From NCBI GenBank assembly GCA_026707545.1, contig JAPOWR010000001.1, forward strand, positions 1,827,778 through 1,891,777: a DNA stretch of 64,000 nt, written 5' to 3'. The number at the start of each line of letters is the position of its first letter. The stretch's first letter is position 1. A program made the translations under genes and the position numbers. The notes under the pieces are model-generated. The model did not search any database and was not told where the DNA came from. It saw only the letters and a program-made list of their open reading frames with translations. This DNA is from Acidobacteriota bacterium. GTDB lineage: Bacteria > Acidobacteriota > Thermoanaerobaculia > Multivoradales > Multivoraceae. Shown piece after piece: positions 27,778 to 36,345 of the stretch.

Positions 27778-29577
27778 ATGATCGGAGCAACTCTCTTCGG
27801 CCTGTTTCTTGCCCTGGGCGCTCCGCCGCAGCCTGCAGCCGGTTCCGAAGGCGTGCAGGACCCGCCGGTCGGCCGCGGCGTCGGCGACCTGACCGATGTG
27901 GTCGAGGTCACCGTGGTCAACGTGGACATCGTCGCCACCGGCCGCAACGGGCGGCCGGCCCGGGACCTGACGCGCCAGAACTTCCGCGTCTTCGACAACG
28001 ACGAACCGGTCGACATCGAGTACTTCGGCCACGCCGGCGGCAGCGGCGATCCCGCTGGCTCGGGTCTGCTCCGCGAACCCCTGTCGATCGCCTTCTTCTT
28101 CGACAACACGCACCTCTCCGTCGCCAGCCGCTCGGCGGTCCTCGAGCAGATCAAGGACTTCGCCCGCGGCCAGCTTGAAGCGGGCGACGAGAACGCCCCG
28201 GTCCACGCCATGGTCGTCGCCTTCGACGGCGAGCTGCGGATGCTCATGGACCTGACGGCCGACTACTTCGCACTGGCCCAGGGGCTGAACCGGGCCGAAG
28301 CCGCCCACCAGGTCTACACGGAGGCCAGCAACCTGAAGCGGCGATCCCAGGAGAGCTTCCTCCAGTTGATGGAACAACTGAACTCCGACGCCCGCCGCTC
28401 CGCCGGCGGCATCGGCGCCCTGCGGACCACGCTCGCCGAGATGCTCGCGTACGCCCGGGTCCTGCACGAGGACAGCGCCCGCACCGCCGAGGCGATCGAG
28501 GAAGTGGTCGAAGGCCTCGCCCTCGTCCCCGGCCGCAAGGCCTTCTTCCTGATCAGCGACGGCTTCCCCTCCCGGCCTTTCGACCGCCTCCTGCAGCACG
28601 TCCAGAAGCGGGTCGCAGGCAGACGTGAGCAAACCGGCGTCGAACTGATGCAAACCCGCATCATCGACGCCCCGGAAGGCTTCGACGCGCCGAACAACCT
28701 GTACACAAGGAACTCGAACATCCAGGGCACCGCGGCGCTGACGACCACCTCCTTCCAGCAGCGTCTGTCCAACTTCGACCTCAGCTCGCGCTTCTCCGAG
28801 ATCGCCGCTCGAGCCAACTCGTACCGCGTCTCGTTCTACGCCTTCAAACCTCCCGAAACCGAGGTCGCGGCGGCAACGCTCTCTGAGCGCGTGGCCGACC
28901 AGCAGAAGCTGACCTACCTGTCCGACCTGCGAGGCGTCCTGCATCAACTAGCCGACGACACCGGCGGCCGGTCCTGGGTGTCGGGCCGCAACGTCGACGC
29001 CTTCTTCGACCAGGTGGCCGCAGACCTGGGCTCGTACTACTCGCTCGGATACGTGCTGGACCAGTTCGTCGAGGGATCGGTTCACCAGATCCGCGTCAAG
29101 CCGAGACCGCGACACCTGCGTCTGAGGCACCGGACGAGCTACGTCGCCCGCTCGCTCCGCGAGCGGATCGCCGAGCGGACGGTGGGGGCCCTTCTGCTCG
29201 GCTGGACGGAGAACCCGCACGCTCTCCACATCGACAGCATCGAATGGGATACGGGCGGCGGCGGCTACTACGACGTCGACTTCACCGTGTCGGTACCCCT
29301 GGGCAACCTGGCGATGATCGAGCAGGGCGGCAACCGCACCGACCAGGTGCGCGTCGTCGCCGCGGTGCTGACCGAGGACGGGGAGCAACTGGCCCCCAGC
29401 CACATCGTCCTGCCCCTTACCATTCCCGCCCAGGACTGGGCGCAGGCGAAGGACCAGTTCTTCGCCGTGAGTTTCGAGTACGCGATCCCCCGCGGCCATC
29501 ACCGCGTTGCCATCGGCCTCTGGGACGAGAACGGCGGCAACGGCTCCTACATACGGAGAGAGTTCAATGTCCGCTGA
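27778..29577 (+). CDS. VWFA-related (acidobacterial) domain secreted protein
   Basis: 599 residues with an N-terminal hydrophobic leader (ATLFGLFLALGAPPQPAAG) and probable export. Residues about 35-330 match the VWFA-related acidobacterial domain: VNVDIVATGRNGRPARDLTR and FRVFDNDEPVDIEYFG. The MIDAS site is degenerate (FFFDNTHLS rather than DxSxS). A long alpha-helical insertion at about 165-230 separates the domain halves, which is longer than in the relative at 8969-11626. The C-terminal 200 residues are beta-rich (HRTSYVARS, VSFEYAIPRGHHRVAIGLWD). Function unknown; protein interaction is likely. Its end overlaps the MOSC start by 11 nt. Confidence 0.85.
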   Translation: MIGATLFGLFLALGAPPQPAAGSEGVQDPPVGRGVGDLTDVVEVTVVNVDIVATGRNGRPARDLTRQNFRVFDNDEPVDIEYFGHAGGSGDPAGSGLLREPLSIAFFFDNTHLSVASRSAVLEQIKDFARGQLEAGDENAPVHAMVVAFDGELRMLMDLTADYFALAQGLNRAEAAHQVYTEASNLKRRSQESFLQLMEQLNSDARRSAGGIGALRTTLAEMLAYARVLHEDSARTAEAIEEVVEGLALVPGRKAFFLISDGFPSRPFDRLLQHVQKRVAGRREQTGVELMQTRIIDAPEGFDAPNNLYTRNSNIQGTAALTTTSFQQRLSNFDLSSRFSEIAARANSYRVSFYAFKPPETEVAAATLSERVADQQKLTYLSDLRGVLHQLADDTGGRSWVSGRNVDAFFDQVAADLGSYYSLGYVLDQFVEGSVHQIRVKPRPRHLRLRHRTSYVARSLRERIAERTVGALLLGWTENPHALHIDSIEWDTGGGGYYDVDFTVSVPLGNLAMIEQGGNRTDQVRVVAAVLTEDGEQLAPSHIVLPLTIPAQDWAQAKDQFFAVSFEYAIPRGHHRVAIGLWDENGGNGSYIRREFNVR

Positions 29578-30145
29578 CAGCTTGACCTCCGAAGCCGCCC
29601 CCCTCGGCCGGATCGAGTTGGAGGCCGGCTTCGAACACGTCCTCGACTCACCCCTTGACGGCGGCACCATCGACATGATCGTCCGGCGCCCCGGAGTAAA
29701 CCACCGCGAAGTGATCGAGGAAGGCCGGCTCACCTTCGAGGCCGGCCTGGAAGGCGACACCTGGGACCGCCGCAAGGGCTACGTCACCGACGACGGCTCC
29801 CCGGATCCGGATGCGCAACTGACGCTGACGAACTCCCGCTTCGCCAACCTCATCGCGGGTAGCCGCGACCGTTGGCCGCTGGCTGGAGACCAGCTCTACG
29901 TCGACCTCGACCTCGGCGCCGAGAATCTGCCGCCCGGCAGCAAACTCCGCCTTGGCGAAGCGGTGATCGAGATCACGGCGCTTCCCCACACCGGGTGCAA
30001 GAAGTACGCGCAGCGCTTCGGCGCGGAGGCACTCAAGTTCACCGCCCAACCGGAAGGGAGGCGGCGCAATCTCCGCGGTATCTACGCGCGGGTCGTCGTG
30101 CCGGGAATCGTTCGGGTGGGCGACATCGCCCGCAAGATCCGCTGA
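29567..30145 (+). CDS. MOSC domain protein
   Basis: 192 residues from ATG 29567, overlapping the VWA gene by 11 nt. MOSC domains carry molybdenum-cofactor or sulfur groups on a conserved cysteine; here it is in ITALPHTGCKKYAQRFG. The substrate-entry motifs LTLTNSRFANLIAG and RPGVNHREV are typical of the small stand-alone MOSC proteins. No molybdoenzyme is in the window. The neighbouring rhodanese, 5 nt downstream, is a sulfur-transfer protein, so a joint role in sulfur handling is reasonable but inferred. Confidence 0.88.
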   Translation: MSADSLTSEAAPLGRIELEAGFEHVLDSPLDGGTIDMIVRRPGVNHREVIEEGRLTFEAGLEGDTWDRRKGYVTDDGSPDPDAQLTLTNSRFANLIAGSRDRWPLAGDQLYVDLDLGAENLPPGSKLRLGEAVIEITALPHTGCKKYAQRFGAEALKFTAQPEGRRRNLRGIYARVVVPGIVRVGDIARKIR

Positions 30146-30150
30146 TCTCC

Positions 30151-30561
30151 ATGGCGATTACCAAGGGCATTCGGCAGCTTGTCGCGGAGGCCGATGCAGC
30201 GATCGAGACCGTGACGGTTGACGAAGCCCGGGAACGTCAGGCTCAGGGAGCCGTGATCGTCGACCTGCGGGACATCCGCGAGCGGGCACGCGAAGGCTTC
30301 ATCCCTGGTTCCTTCCACGCTCCGCGGGGAATGATCGAGTTCTGGGTCGATCCCGAGAGCCCCTATTTCAAGGACATCTTCGGGAGCGGCCCGGAGTTCA
30401 TCTTCCACTGCGCGAGTGGCTGGCGCTCGGCGCTGGCGACGAAGGCCGTCCAGGACATGGGGCTTGAGCCGGTCTGCCACATCGGGGGCGGCTTCACGGC
30501 ATGGAAGAAGGCGGAGGCCCCCGTGTTGAAGACCGGGGACGGCCGGGAACCAAGAGCTTGA
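30151..30561 (+). CDS. Rhodanese-like domain protein
   Basis: 136 residues, single rhodanese domain with a short N-terminal helix. The active loop is H86-C87-A-S-G-W-R92, so the catalytic cysteine is present, and the VIVDLRDIRERAREGFIPGS strand/helix is canonical. It would move sulfane sulfur from a donor to a thiol acceptor. It starts 5 nt after the MOSC stop (ATG 30151). Its own stop codon lies inside the -35 box (TTGACA) of the LysW operon promoter. Confidence 0.9.
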   Translation: MAITKGIRQLVAEADAAIETVTVDEARERQAQGAVIVDLRDIRERAREGFIPGSFHAPRGMIEFWVDPESPYFKDIFGSGPEFIFHCASGWRSALATKAVQDMGLEPVCHIGGGFTAWKKAEAPVLKTGDGREPRA

Positions 30562-30586
30562 CAGCACGGTACTGATTCCTTACCCT
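30558..30586 (+). promoter_or_regulatory. Sigma-70-type promoter for the LysW operon
   Basis: TTGACA at 30558-30563 is a perfect -35 box, followed by a 17-nt spacer and TACCCT at 30581-30586 as -10. The predicted start near 30593 gives a leader of about 215 nt before lysW. The -35 overlaps the stop codon of the rhodanese gene. Confidence 0.6.
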
Positions 30587-30647
30587 CTGCGCCCGTTCCA
30601 AGCCGAACCGCAAGATGCTCGTCCTCCTTACCTCCGCCTCGACCGCT

Positions 30648-30731
30648 CCCTTCGCGAAGGGTCACTGCCACGGCGCGAAGCGTCCGGGACAAGATCCTGG
30701 GTGACCTGGTAGATCGAGAACGCATCTTCTC
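30648..30731 (+). promoter_or_regulatory. Structured leader of the LysW operon (possible riboswitch/attenuator sensor)
   Basis: Several hairpins can be drawn: CCCTTCGCGAAGGG (30648-30661); a 6-bp helix GGTCAC/GTGACC (30660-30665 with 30701-30706) closing a junction that holds CGC/GCG and CCGGGA/TCCTGG hairpins; and GAGAA/TTCTC (30716-30731). They precede the terminator at 30736-30769. No known riboswitch consensus was recognised. Confidence 0.45.
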
Positions 30732-30735
30732 CTAG

Positions 30736-30769
30736 AGGCCGGCCATCCAGAGGGATGAGCCGGCTTTTT
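30736..30769 (+). terminator. Intrinsic terminator/attenuator inside the LysW operon leader
   Basis: AGGCCGGC pairs with GCCGGCTT, extended by CATCC/GGATG with loop AGAG and one bulged A, then five T residues. It lies 40 nt before lysW with no promoter in between, so lysW expression must need read-through or anti-termination. Confidence 0.75.
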
Positions 30770-30808
30770 CTTTCTGTACCTTTCCCTGCCAACCGAGGAG
30801 AACCCGCG

Positions 30809-30994
30809 ATGGAACTAGCGACCGTGACCGCTCAGTCAGAGTGTCCCGAGTGTTTCGACGAGATCCACCTGACGGCCGTCATGCAGAACGAGATCGTCCA
30901 GTGCTCCGGCTGCGGCGTAGACCTCGAGGTCATGGAACTCGAGCCCCTGACCCTCGAACTGGCACCGGAAGAGGAAGAGGACTGGGGCGAGTAG
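30809..30994 (+). CDS. lysW: Amino-group carrier protein LysW
   Basis: 61 residues. A small zinc-ribbon is formed by C12-P-E-C15 and C32-S-G-C35, followed by an acidic tail ending EEEDWGE. The EDWGE C-terminus is the LysW signature: the gamma-carboxyl of the last glutamate is ligated to the amino group of alpha-aminoadipate or glutamate, and the carrier keeps that amino group protected while later enzymes work. ATG 30809 is chosen because GAGGAG lies 8 nt upstream; the longer frame would begin inside the terminator. First gene of the operon. Confidence 0.95.
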   Translation: MELATVTAQSECPECFDEIHLTAVMQNEIVQCSGCGVDLEVMELEPLTLELAPEEEEDWGE

Positions 30995-31004
30995 CCGGCA
31001 GACG

Positions 31005-31886
31005 ATGCGTATCGGAGTCCTCTACAGCCGGGTTCGGCCCGAAGAGAAGCTCCTGTTCCGGGAGCTGGAACGGCGGCGTGCCGAGGTCGAGTTGATCGAC
31101 GACCGAAAGGTGGTCCTTTCGTTCGGCGGCCCAAGCGCGCTGGAACCGGCCCTTGACTTCGATGTCGTCTTCGACCGTTCGATCAGCCACAGCCGCGCCC
31201 TGGTCCACCTGAAGGTGCTGGCCGACCGCGGGATACCGACCGTGAACCGGATCGACGTCGCCCTGAACTGCGGTGACAAGGTGCGGACCTCGAGCCTGCT
31301 GCAGGCCGCGGGCGTGCCTACGCCGGACACACGGGTCGCCTCGACGCCGCAGGCTGCGCTTTCGGCCATCGAGGAACTCGGCTACCCCGTCGTGCTCAAG
31401 CCGGCCGTCGGCTCGTGGGGACGGCTGATCGCCCGCATCAACGATCGCGACGCGGCCGAGGCGGTGCTCGAGCACAAGAGCACCCTCGGCTCTTACCAGC
31501 ACTCGATCTTCTATCTGCAGCGGTACGTCGACAAGCCGGAACGCGACATCCGCGCGTTCGTCGCCGGCGGCGAAACGATCTGCGCCATCTACCGTCAGGC
31601 GCCTCACTGGATCACGAACACGGCACGCGGCGCCAGGACCACGAACTGTCCGGTGACGCCCGACCTGGAAATCCTGTGCAGGCAGGCCGCGGATGCGGTC
31701 GGCGGCGGACTGGTGGCCGTCGACCTGGTCGAGGACAGGCATCGCGGGCTGCTCGTGCTGGAGGTCAACCACACGATGGAGTTCCGCAACTCGATCGAAC
31801 CGACCGGCGTCGACATCCCCGCGCGGATGATCGACTTCGTCGAGCAGGTGGGCGCCGAAGGCCAGGACCGTCAGGAGGGAACATGA
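31005..31886 (+). CDS. lysX: LysW-amino acid ligase (LysX/ArgX), ATP-grasp
   Basis: 293 residues of the RimK-like ATP-grasp family. Seen: [10 protein letters not shown] (131-140) for [12 protein letters not shown] (202-210) and [11 protein letters not shown] (253-263) with metal ligands. It links the amino group of alpha-aminoadipate (LysX) or glutamate (ArgX) to the C-terminal Glu of LysW. Sequence alone did not let me decide between the two substrates, and no aminoadipate-forming genes (homocitrate synthase, homoaconitase) are in the window. It begins 10 nt after lysW and its stop overlaps the argC start by 4 nt (ATGA). Confidence 0.93.
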   Translation: MRIGVLYSRVRPEEKLLFRELERRRAEVELIDDRKVVLSFGGPSALEPALDFDVVFDRSISHSRALVHLKVLADRGIPTVNRIDVALNCGDKVRTSSLLQAAGVPTPDTRVASTPQAALSAIEELGYPVVLKPAVGSWGRLIARINDRDAAEAVLEHKSTLGSYQHSIFYLQRYVDKPERDIRAFVAGGETICAIYRQAPHWITNTARGARTTNCPVTPDLEILCRQAADAVGGGLVAVDLVEDRHRGLLVLEVNHTMEFRNSIEPTGVDIPARMIDFVEQVGAEGQDRQEGT

Positions 31887-32965
31887 CCGTGCGTGCCAGC
31901 ATCGTCGGCGGATCCGGCTACGCCGGCGGCGAGTTGCTGCGTCTGTTGCTCGGTCATCCCGGGTTCGAGGTCGCCCAGATCACTTCCCGCCGACTGGCCG
32001 GTTCCTTCGTCCACTTCACCCACCCGAATCTGCGGGGCAGCACGGATCTTCGCTACTGCATCCTCGATGAACTGGAGCGATGCGACCTGCTCTTCCTCTG
32101 CCTGCCGCACGGCAGCGCGGCCCAAGACGTCGACCTCTACTCCCGGCTGTCCCCACGGATCGTCGACCTGTCGGCCGACTTTCGGCTCCGCTCGTCCCGC
32201 GTCTACGCGGACTGGTACGGCGCCGAACACCCCGCGCCCGAGTGGCTCGATCGCTTCGTCTACGGCCTGCCGGAACTCGATCGAGAGGCGGTCGCCGGCG
32301 CGGCGAACATCAGCGGCGTCGGCTGCAACGCGACCGCCACCCTGCTCGGCCTGTTGCCGCTACTCGAACCTGAACCTCTCGAGCGGAATCTCGTCGACTG
32401 GAGCCGTGGGGTCGTCACCGAACTGAAGGTCGGCAGCAGCGAGGCCGGCGCGTCGTCGTCGAGCGCCTCCCACCACCCCGAGCGGTCCGGAGTGGTGCGC
32501 AGTTTCCGCCCCACGGGCCACCGCCATACCGCGGAGGTCGAACAGGCGCTGGCGATGCGCGGTGTTACGGCCGCCGGCTGCGTCCACCTGTCGGTGACCT
32601 CGGTCGAGATGGTGCGCGGCGTTCTCGCCACGAGCCACGTGTTCCTGAACCAGCCCGAGACCGGCAGCCCCGTGGATCGCGACCTGTTCCGCGTCTACCG
32701 GTCCTTCTGCCGGCGACAGCCGTTCGTTCGCCTGGTCAAGGACCGGCGCGGCATCCACCGCTACCCCGAACCGAAGATCCTGGCCGGCAGCAACCACGCC
32801 GAGGTCGGTTTCGATCTCGATCCCCGCACCGGACGCCTGGTCGTCATCTGCGCCATCGACAACCTGATGAAGGGAGCCGCCGGCAACGCGGTCCAGTGCG
32901 CGAACCTGATGTGCGGATTCCCCGAAGTCGAAGGGCTGTCCTTCCCCGGCCTTCACCCGGTGTAA
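31883..32965 (+). CDS. lysY: LysW-gamma-L-aminoadipyl/glutamyl-phosphate reductase (ArgC/LysY)
   Basis: 360 residues, 4-nt ATGA overlap with lysX and an AGGAGGG ribosome site. NADPH motif [14 protein letters not shown] at the start, catalytic C148 in SGVGCNATA, and the acid/base H region [14 protein letters not shown]. It reduces the acyl-phosphate on LysW to the semialdehyde. An unusual serine-rich segment ([14 protein letters not shown], about residues 193-206) lies in the loop that faces the substrate. It acts with LysZ before and LysJ after it in the pathway. Confidence 0.93.
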   Translation: MTVRASIVGGSGYAGGELLRLLLGHPGFEVAQITSRRLAGSFVHFTHPNLRGSTDLRYCILDELERCDLLFLCLPHGSAAQDVDLYSRLSPRIVDLSADFRLRSSRVYADWYGAEHPAPEWLDRFVYGLPELDREAVAGAANISGVGCNATATLLGLLPLLEPEPLERNLVDWSRGVVTELKVGSSEAGASSSSASHHPERSGVVRSFRPTGHRHTAEVEQALAMRGVTAAGCVHLSVTSVEMVRGVLATSHVFLNQPETGSPVDRDLFRVYRSFCRRQPFVRLVKDRRGIHRYPEPKILAGSNHAEVGFDLDPRTGRLVVICAIDNLMKGAAGNAVQCANLMCGFPEVEGLSFPGLHPV

Positions 32966-32971
32966 CGGCCC

Positions 32972-33898
32972 ATGCCCGCATTGCGCACGACTGACCCTGC
33001 CGCCGACCTTCGCAAGACCGGCGAGGAGCCGCTCGTGGTCAAGGCCGGAGGCGGCAGGTCGCTCGACCTGGAAGCGATCGCCGGCGACATCGCCGAGCTG
33101 TCGGCTTCCGGCCTGCGGATCGTTCTCGTTCACGGTGGCGCGGAGACGACGAACGAGGTCGCCGAGCAGTTGGGGCATCCGCCCCGGTTCGTGACCAGTG
33201 AGAGCGGCTACAGCAGCCGGCGCACGGACCGGCGCACGCTCGAGATCTTCGAGATGGTCTACTGCGGGCTGCTGAACAAGCGGTGGGTGGAGTCGTTGCA
33301 GCGACGCGGCATTCCCGCGGTCGGGCTCTCCGGCCTCGACGGACGCCTGTTCGAGGGCCGGCGCAAGGACAAGCTGCGTATCCGGGTCGGCGCTCGCCGC
33401 CTGGTGCTACGGGATGACTGGACGGGCACGGTCGACCAGGTCAACGCGGACCTGCTCCGCCTGCTGCTCGAGGCCGGCTACCTGCCCGTGCTGACGCCGC
33501 CGGGCTCGTCCTACGACGGCGAGGCGGTCAACGTCGACGGCGACCGCGCGGCCGCCGCGGTGGCCTCGGCGCTGGGCGCGAAGACGTTGGTCTACCTTTC
33601 CGGAGCCCCGGGCCTGCTCGCCGACTTCCCCGACGAGGCGTCCCTGATCGTCCGCCACGACGTCGCCCACACCGATCTGGCCGGGCCGGAAGCCCACGCC
33701 GGACTTGAATCGCTGATGGCGGCCGCCCAGGACCGGATGAAGAAGAAGGTACTGGGCGCTGCCGAGGCGCTGCGCGGAGGATTGGAGCGGGTGATCCTCG
33801 CCGACGGCCGCATCGAACGTCCGGTCCGAGCGGCCTTGGGTGGCGCCGGTACTCACGTCGTGGTCCGCGGCACCGGTCCAGGGGAGGATGCGCCATGA
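32972..33898 (+). CDS. lysZ: LysW-aminoadipate/glutamate kinase (ArgB/LysZ)
   Basis: 308 residues of the amino-acid kinase family. The phosphate-binding VVKAGGGRS (K24) and LVHGGAETTNEVAEQLG are present; NVDGDRAAAAVASALGA forms the second nucleotide-binding loop and KKKVLGAAEAL the closing lysines. It phosphorylates the side-chain carboxyl of the LysW-bound amino acid. The first 18 residues extend beyond usual LysZ/ArgB starts, so translation may begin at a later codon. It starts 6 nt after lysY. Confidence 0.93.
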   Translation: MPALRTTDPAADLRKTGEEPLVVKAGGGRSLDLEAIAGDIAELSASGLRIVLVHGGAETTNEVAEQLGHPPRFVTSESGYSSRRTDRRTLEIFEMVYCGLLNKRWVESLQRRGIPAVGLSGLDGRLFEGRRKDKLRIRVGARRLVLRDDWTGTVDQVNADLLRLLLEAGYLPVLTPPGSSYDGEAVNVDGDRAAAAVASALGAKTLVYLSGAPGLLADFPDEASLIVRHDVAHTDLAGPEAHAGLESLMAAAQDRMKKKVLGAAEALRGGLERVILADGRIERPVRAALGGAGTHVVVRGTGPGEDAP

Positions 33899-35088
33899 AG
33901 TCCGTTGTCCCGCAAAACGTCGCGGAGGTCGAGAACCGCCGGCTCGGCACCTGGGCGCCGCGAAAACCGACTCCACCCATCGTCCGTGGCGAGGGCTGCG
34001 AACTGATCACCGAGGGCGGCGACCGCTATCTCGACCTGACCGCCGGCTACGGCGTCTGCTGCCTCGGCTACAACCATCCGGCGCTGGTCGAAGCGCTCAC
34101 CGCCCAGGCGGAGCGGCTCACCTACTGCCCGATGAACATCTCCAGCCAGAACCGGGCCGAGTACCTCGAGGCGCTGGCCGGCGTCCTGCCTGAACCTCTC
34201 GACCGGGTCTTCCTGTGCAACAGCGGCACCGAGGCGGTGGAGGGCTCCCTCAAGTTCGCCGCCCTGGTCACCGGGCGGAGCCGCACGGTCGCTCTGCGCG
34301 ACAGCTTCCACGGCCGCACCCTGGGCGCGCAGGCGACGATGTGGAACCCGGCCGCCCGCAGGCTCTACAGCGGTCTGCTGCACGAGAACGTGTTCGTCCG
34401 ACCGGACCCCGAGGCCATCGACGAGGCGGTCGACGACGACACCGCGGCGCTCATCCTCGAACCGGTCCAGGGCGAGGGCGGAGTCAACGTGCTGGGCGAC
34501 GAGGTGCTGCTCGCGGCGCGCCGGGCCTGCGACCGGCACGGAGCACTGCTCATCGTGGACGAAGTGCAGACCGGCTTCGGGCGCTGCGGGGCCTGGTTCG
34601 CGCACCGCACGACGCCCGGACTCGACGCCGATCTGATGCCGCTCGCCAAGGCGATCGGCGGCGGCTTCCCGCTGGGAGCGATCGCATACGGTGAGCGGGT
34701 CGCGGCCGCTCTCCGCCCCGGCTGCCACGGCTCGACCTACAGTGGCAACCCGCTCGCCTGCGCCGCCGGCCTGGCGGTCATCGACACGCTACAGGCACTC
34801 AACCTTCCGGAGCGAGCGGCCAGCGTCGGCGCACTCTTCCTGACCTCACTGCGTGAGCGTCTGGCCTCCAACCCGCTGGTGCGGGAGGTGCGCGGTCGGG
34901 GTCTCATGCTGGGTGTCGTTCTGCGCCGGCGGGCCGGACGCCATCTCGCCCGTCTGACCTCGGAACACCGGATCCTGGCGCTGCCGGCCGGGCCGAACGT
35001 GATCCGCCTGCTGCCGCCGCTGATCGTGAGCGCGGCCGAGCTGGACCGCGCCGCCGACGCGCTGGACGCGGTGCTCGGCGAGGAATGA
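33895..35088 (+). CDS. lysJ: LysW-gamma-L-lysine/ornithine aminotransferase (ArgD/LysJ)
   Basis: 397 residues, class-III PLP aminotransferase. The PLP lysine is in PLAKAIGGGFPLGAI (about residue 253), cofactor aspartate in VDEVQTGFGRCG (about 221), and FLCNSGTEAVEGSLKFA binds the phosphate. It aminates the LysW-bound semialdehyde with glutamate. ATG 33895 overlaps the lysZ stop by 4 nt and has GGGGAGG upstream. Length and motif order match ArgD; the operon context points to the LysW-bound substrate. Confidence 0.93.
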   Translation: MKSVVPQNVAEVENRRLGTWAPRKPTPPIVRGEGCELITEGGDRYLDLTAGYGVCCLGYNHPALVEALTAQAERLTYCPMNISSQNRAEYLEALAGVLPEPLDRVFLCNSGTEAVEGSLKFAALVTGRSRTVALRDSFHGRTLGAQATMWNPAARRLYSGLLHENVFVRPDPEAIDEAVDDDTAALILEPVQGEGGVNVLGDEVLLAARRACDRHGALLIVDEVQTGFGRCGAWFAHRTTPGLDADLMPLAKAIGGGFPLGAIAYGERVAAALRPGCHGSTYSGNPLACAAGLAVIDTLQALNLPERAASVGALFLTSLRERLASNPLVREVRGRGLMLGVVLRRRAGRHLARLTSEHRILALPAGPNVIRLLPPLIVSAAELDRAADALDAVLGEE

Positions 35089-36341
35089 CGATGGACGAGG
35101 CCATCCCCTGCCGTCGCGACCCGGCTCGCGACCGGACCGAGATCGAGCTCGTGCGAGGCCTCGTCTCCGTGCCGTCGCTCTCCCGGCACGAGGCCGCCGC
35201 GAGCGGCTGGCTGGCTGGCGAAATGGAGGCTCGCGGTCTGGAGCGCTGCGAGGTGGACGGCGCTCTGAACGCGGTCGGCGAACTCGGAGAGCCCGGAGCG
35301 TCCCGACTGGTCGTCCTGCTCGGGCACATCGACACCGTACCCGGGAACATTCCGGTCCGGATCGAGGACGACGGATCGCCCCACGGCATCCTTCACGGCC
35401 GCGGTTCGGTCGACGCGAAGGGACCGCTCGCGTCCTTTGTCGCGGCGGCGGCGCGCCTGGGCGGCGACTGGGCCCGCGCGCACGACCTCCGTTTGATCGT
35501 CGCGGGGGCGACGGAGGAGGAGGCGGCCAGTTCCCGGGGAGCACACCACCTCCTCGAACGGCTCAACGGCCGCGACGAGCCGACCCCCGACTTCTGCATC
35601 ATCGGCGAACCCAGCCACTGGCACCGGGTGACGCTCGGCTACAAGGGTCGCCTGTTGATCGACCTCCTGGCCCGCCGCCCCGCCAGTCACACGGCCGGCC
35701 CGGAAGCCGGCGTCGGCATCACCGCATTCGACCTCTGGCGACAACTGGAGGCCATGGCCGAACGAAGCGGCGGCAGGTCCTCCTTCGAACGCGTGCTGCC
35801 CAGCCTGCGCTCGATCAACACGACGAGCGACGGCCTCTATGACACGGTCCGCGCCGACTACGGACTCAGGCTGCCCGTCGAGTTCGATGTCGGCGCCCTG
35901 GTGGACGAACTGACGGACTGGTTCCGCGACGCCGCGGCGGACATCCACGGACCGCTGTTCTCGGACCTCGATCCGGAGCACGCCACCGGCACGATCCGCT
36001 GCGAGCAGGGCGACGCCAGCCTGGAACTCAGCCTGCGCGGGTACGAAGTCGGCGTCCGCGCCGACCGCCACTCCCCGCTCGTGCGGGCCTTTCTCAGCGC
36101 CATCCGAACAGTCGGCGGCCCGGAGACGGCGCCGAAGTTCGTCGTGAAGACGGGCACCTGCGACATGAACATCGTCTGGCCCGTGTGGCGATGTCCCATC
36201 GTCGCCTACGGCCCGGGAGACAGTACACTCGACCACACCCCGAACGAGCACCTGGAACTGGACGAGTACCTGCTGGCGGTCGATACCGTGGAACTTGCGC
36301 TGAGGAACCTGGCCGCCGCGCCCGTTGGCGCCGCCTCCTGA
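35085..36341 (+). CDS. lysK: LysW-lysine/ornithine hydrolase (ArgE/LysK), M20 family
   Basis: 418 residues. M20 metal and catalytic residues are seen: LLGHIDTVPGN (H, D), GRGSVDAKGPLASF (bridging D), ATEEEAASSRGAH (catalytic E and metal E) and IIGEPSHWHRVTLG. The last step releases free lysine or ornithine and recycles LysW. The frame can start at ATG 35085 (4-nt overlap with lysJ) or ATG 35091. Its last 16 nt may overlap the start of the BCCT gene. Confidence 0.92.
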   Translation: MTMDEAIPCRRDPARDRTEIELVRGLVSVPSLSRHEAAASGWLAGEMEARGLERCEVDGALNAVGELGEPGASRLVVLLGHIDTVPGNIPVRIEDDGSPHGILHGRGSVDAKGPLASFVAAAARLGGDWARAHDLRLIVAGATEEEAASSRGAHHLLERLNGRDEPTPDFCIIGEPSHWHRVTLGYKGRLLIDLLARRPASHTAGPEAGVGITAFDLWRQLEAMAERSGGRSSFERVLPSLRSINTTSDGLYDTVRADYGLRLPVEFDVGALVDELTDWFRDAAADIHGPLFSDLDPEHATGTIRCEQGDASLELSLRGYEVGVRADRHSPLVRAFLSAIRTVGGPETAPKFVVKTGTCDMNIVWPVWRCPIVAYGPGDSTLDHTPNEHLELDEYLLAVDTVELALRNLAAAPVGAAS

Positions 36342-36345
36342 CCTG

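Noticed and set aside
30615..30704. A 29-codon open frame in the LysW leader as a leader peptide for ribosome-stalling attenuation
   Set aside because: No ribosome site before its ATG, no cluster of Arg or Lys codons, and it crosses the predicted junction stems. It cannot be ruled out fully.
30648..30731. Known lysine riboswitch (L box), T-box or other named class in the leader
   Set aside because: The conserved core sequences of these classes were not found; only unassigned hairpins are visible.
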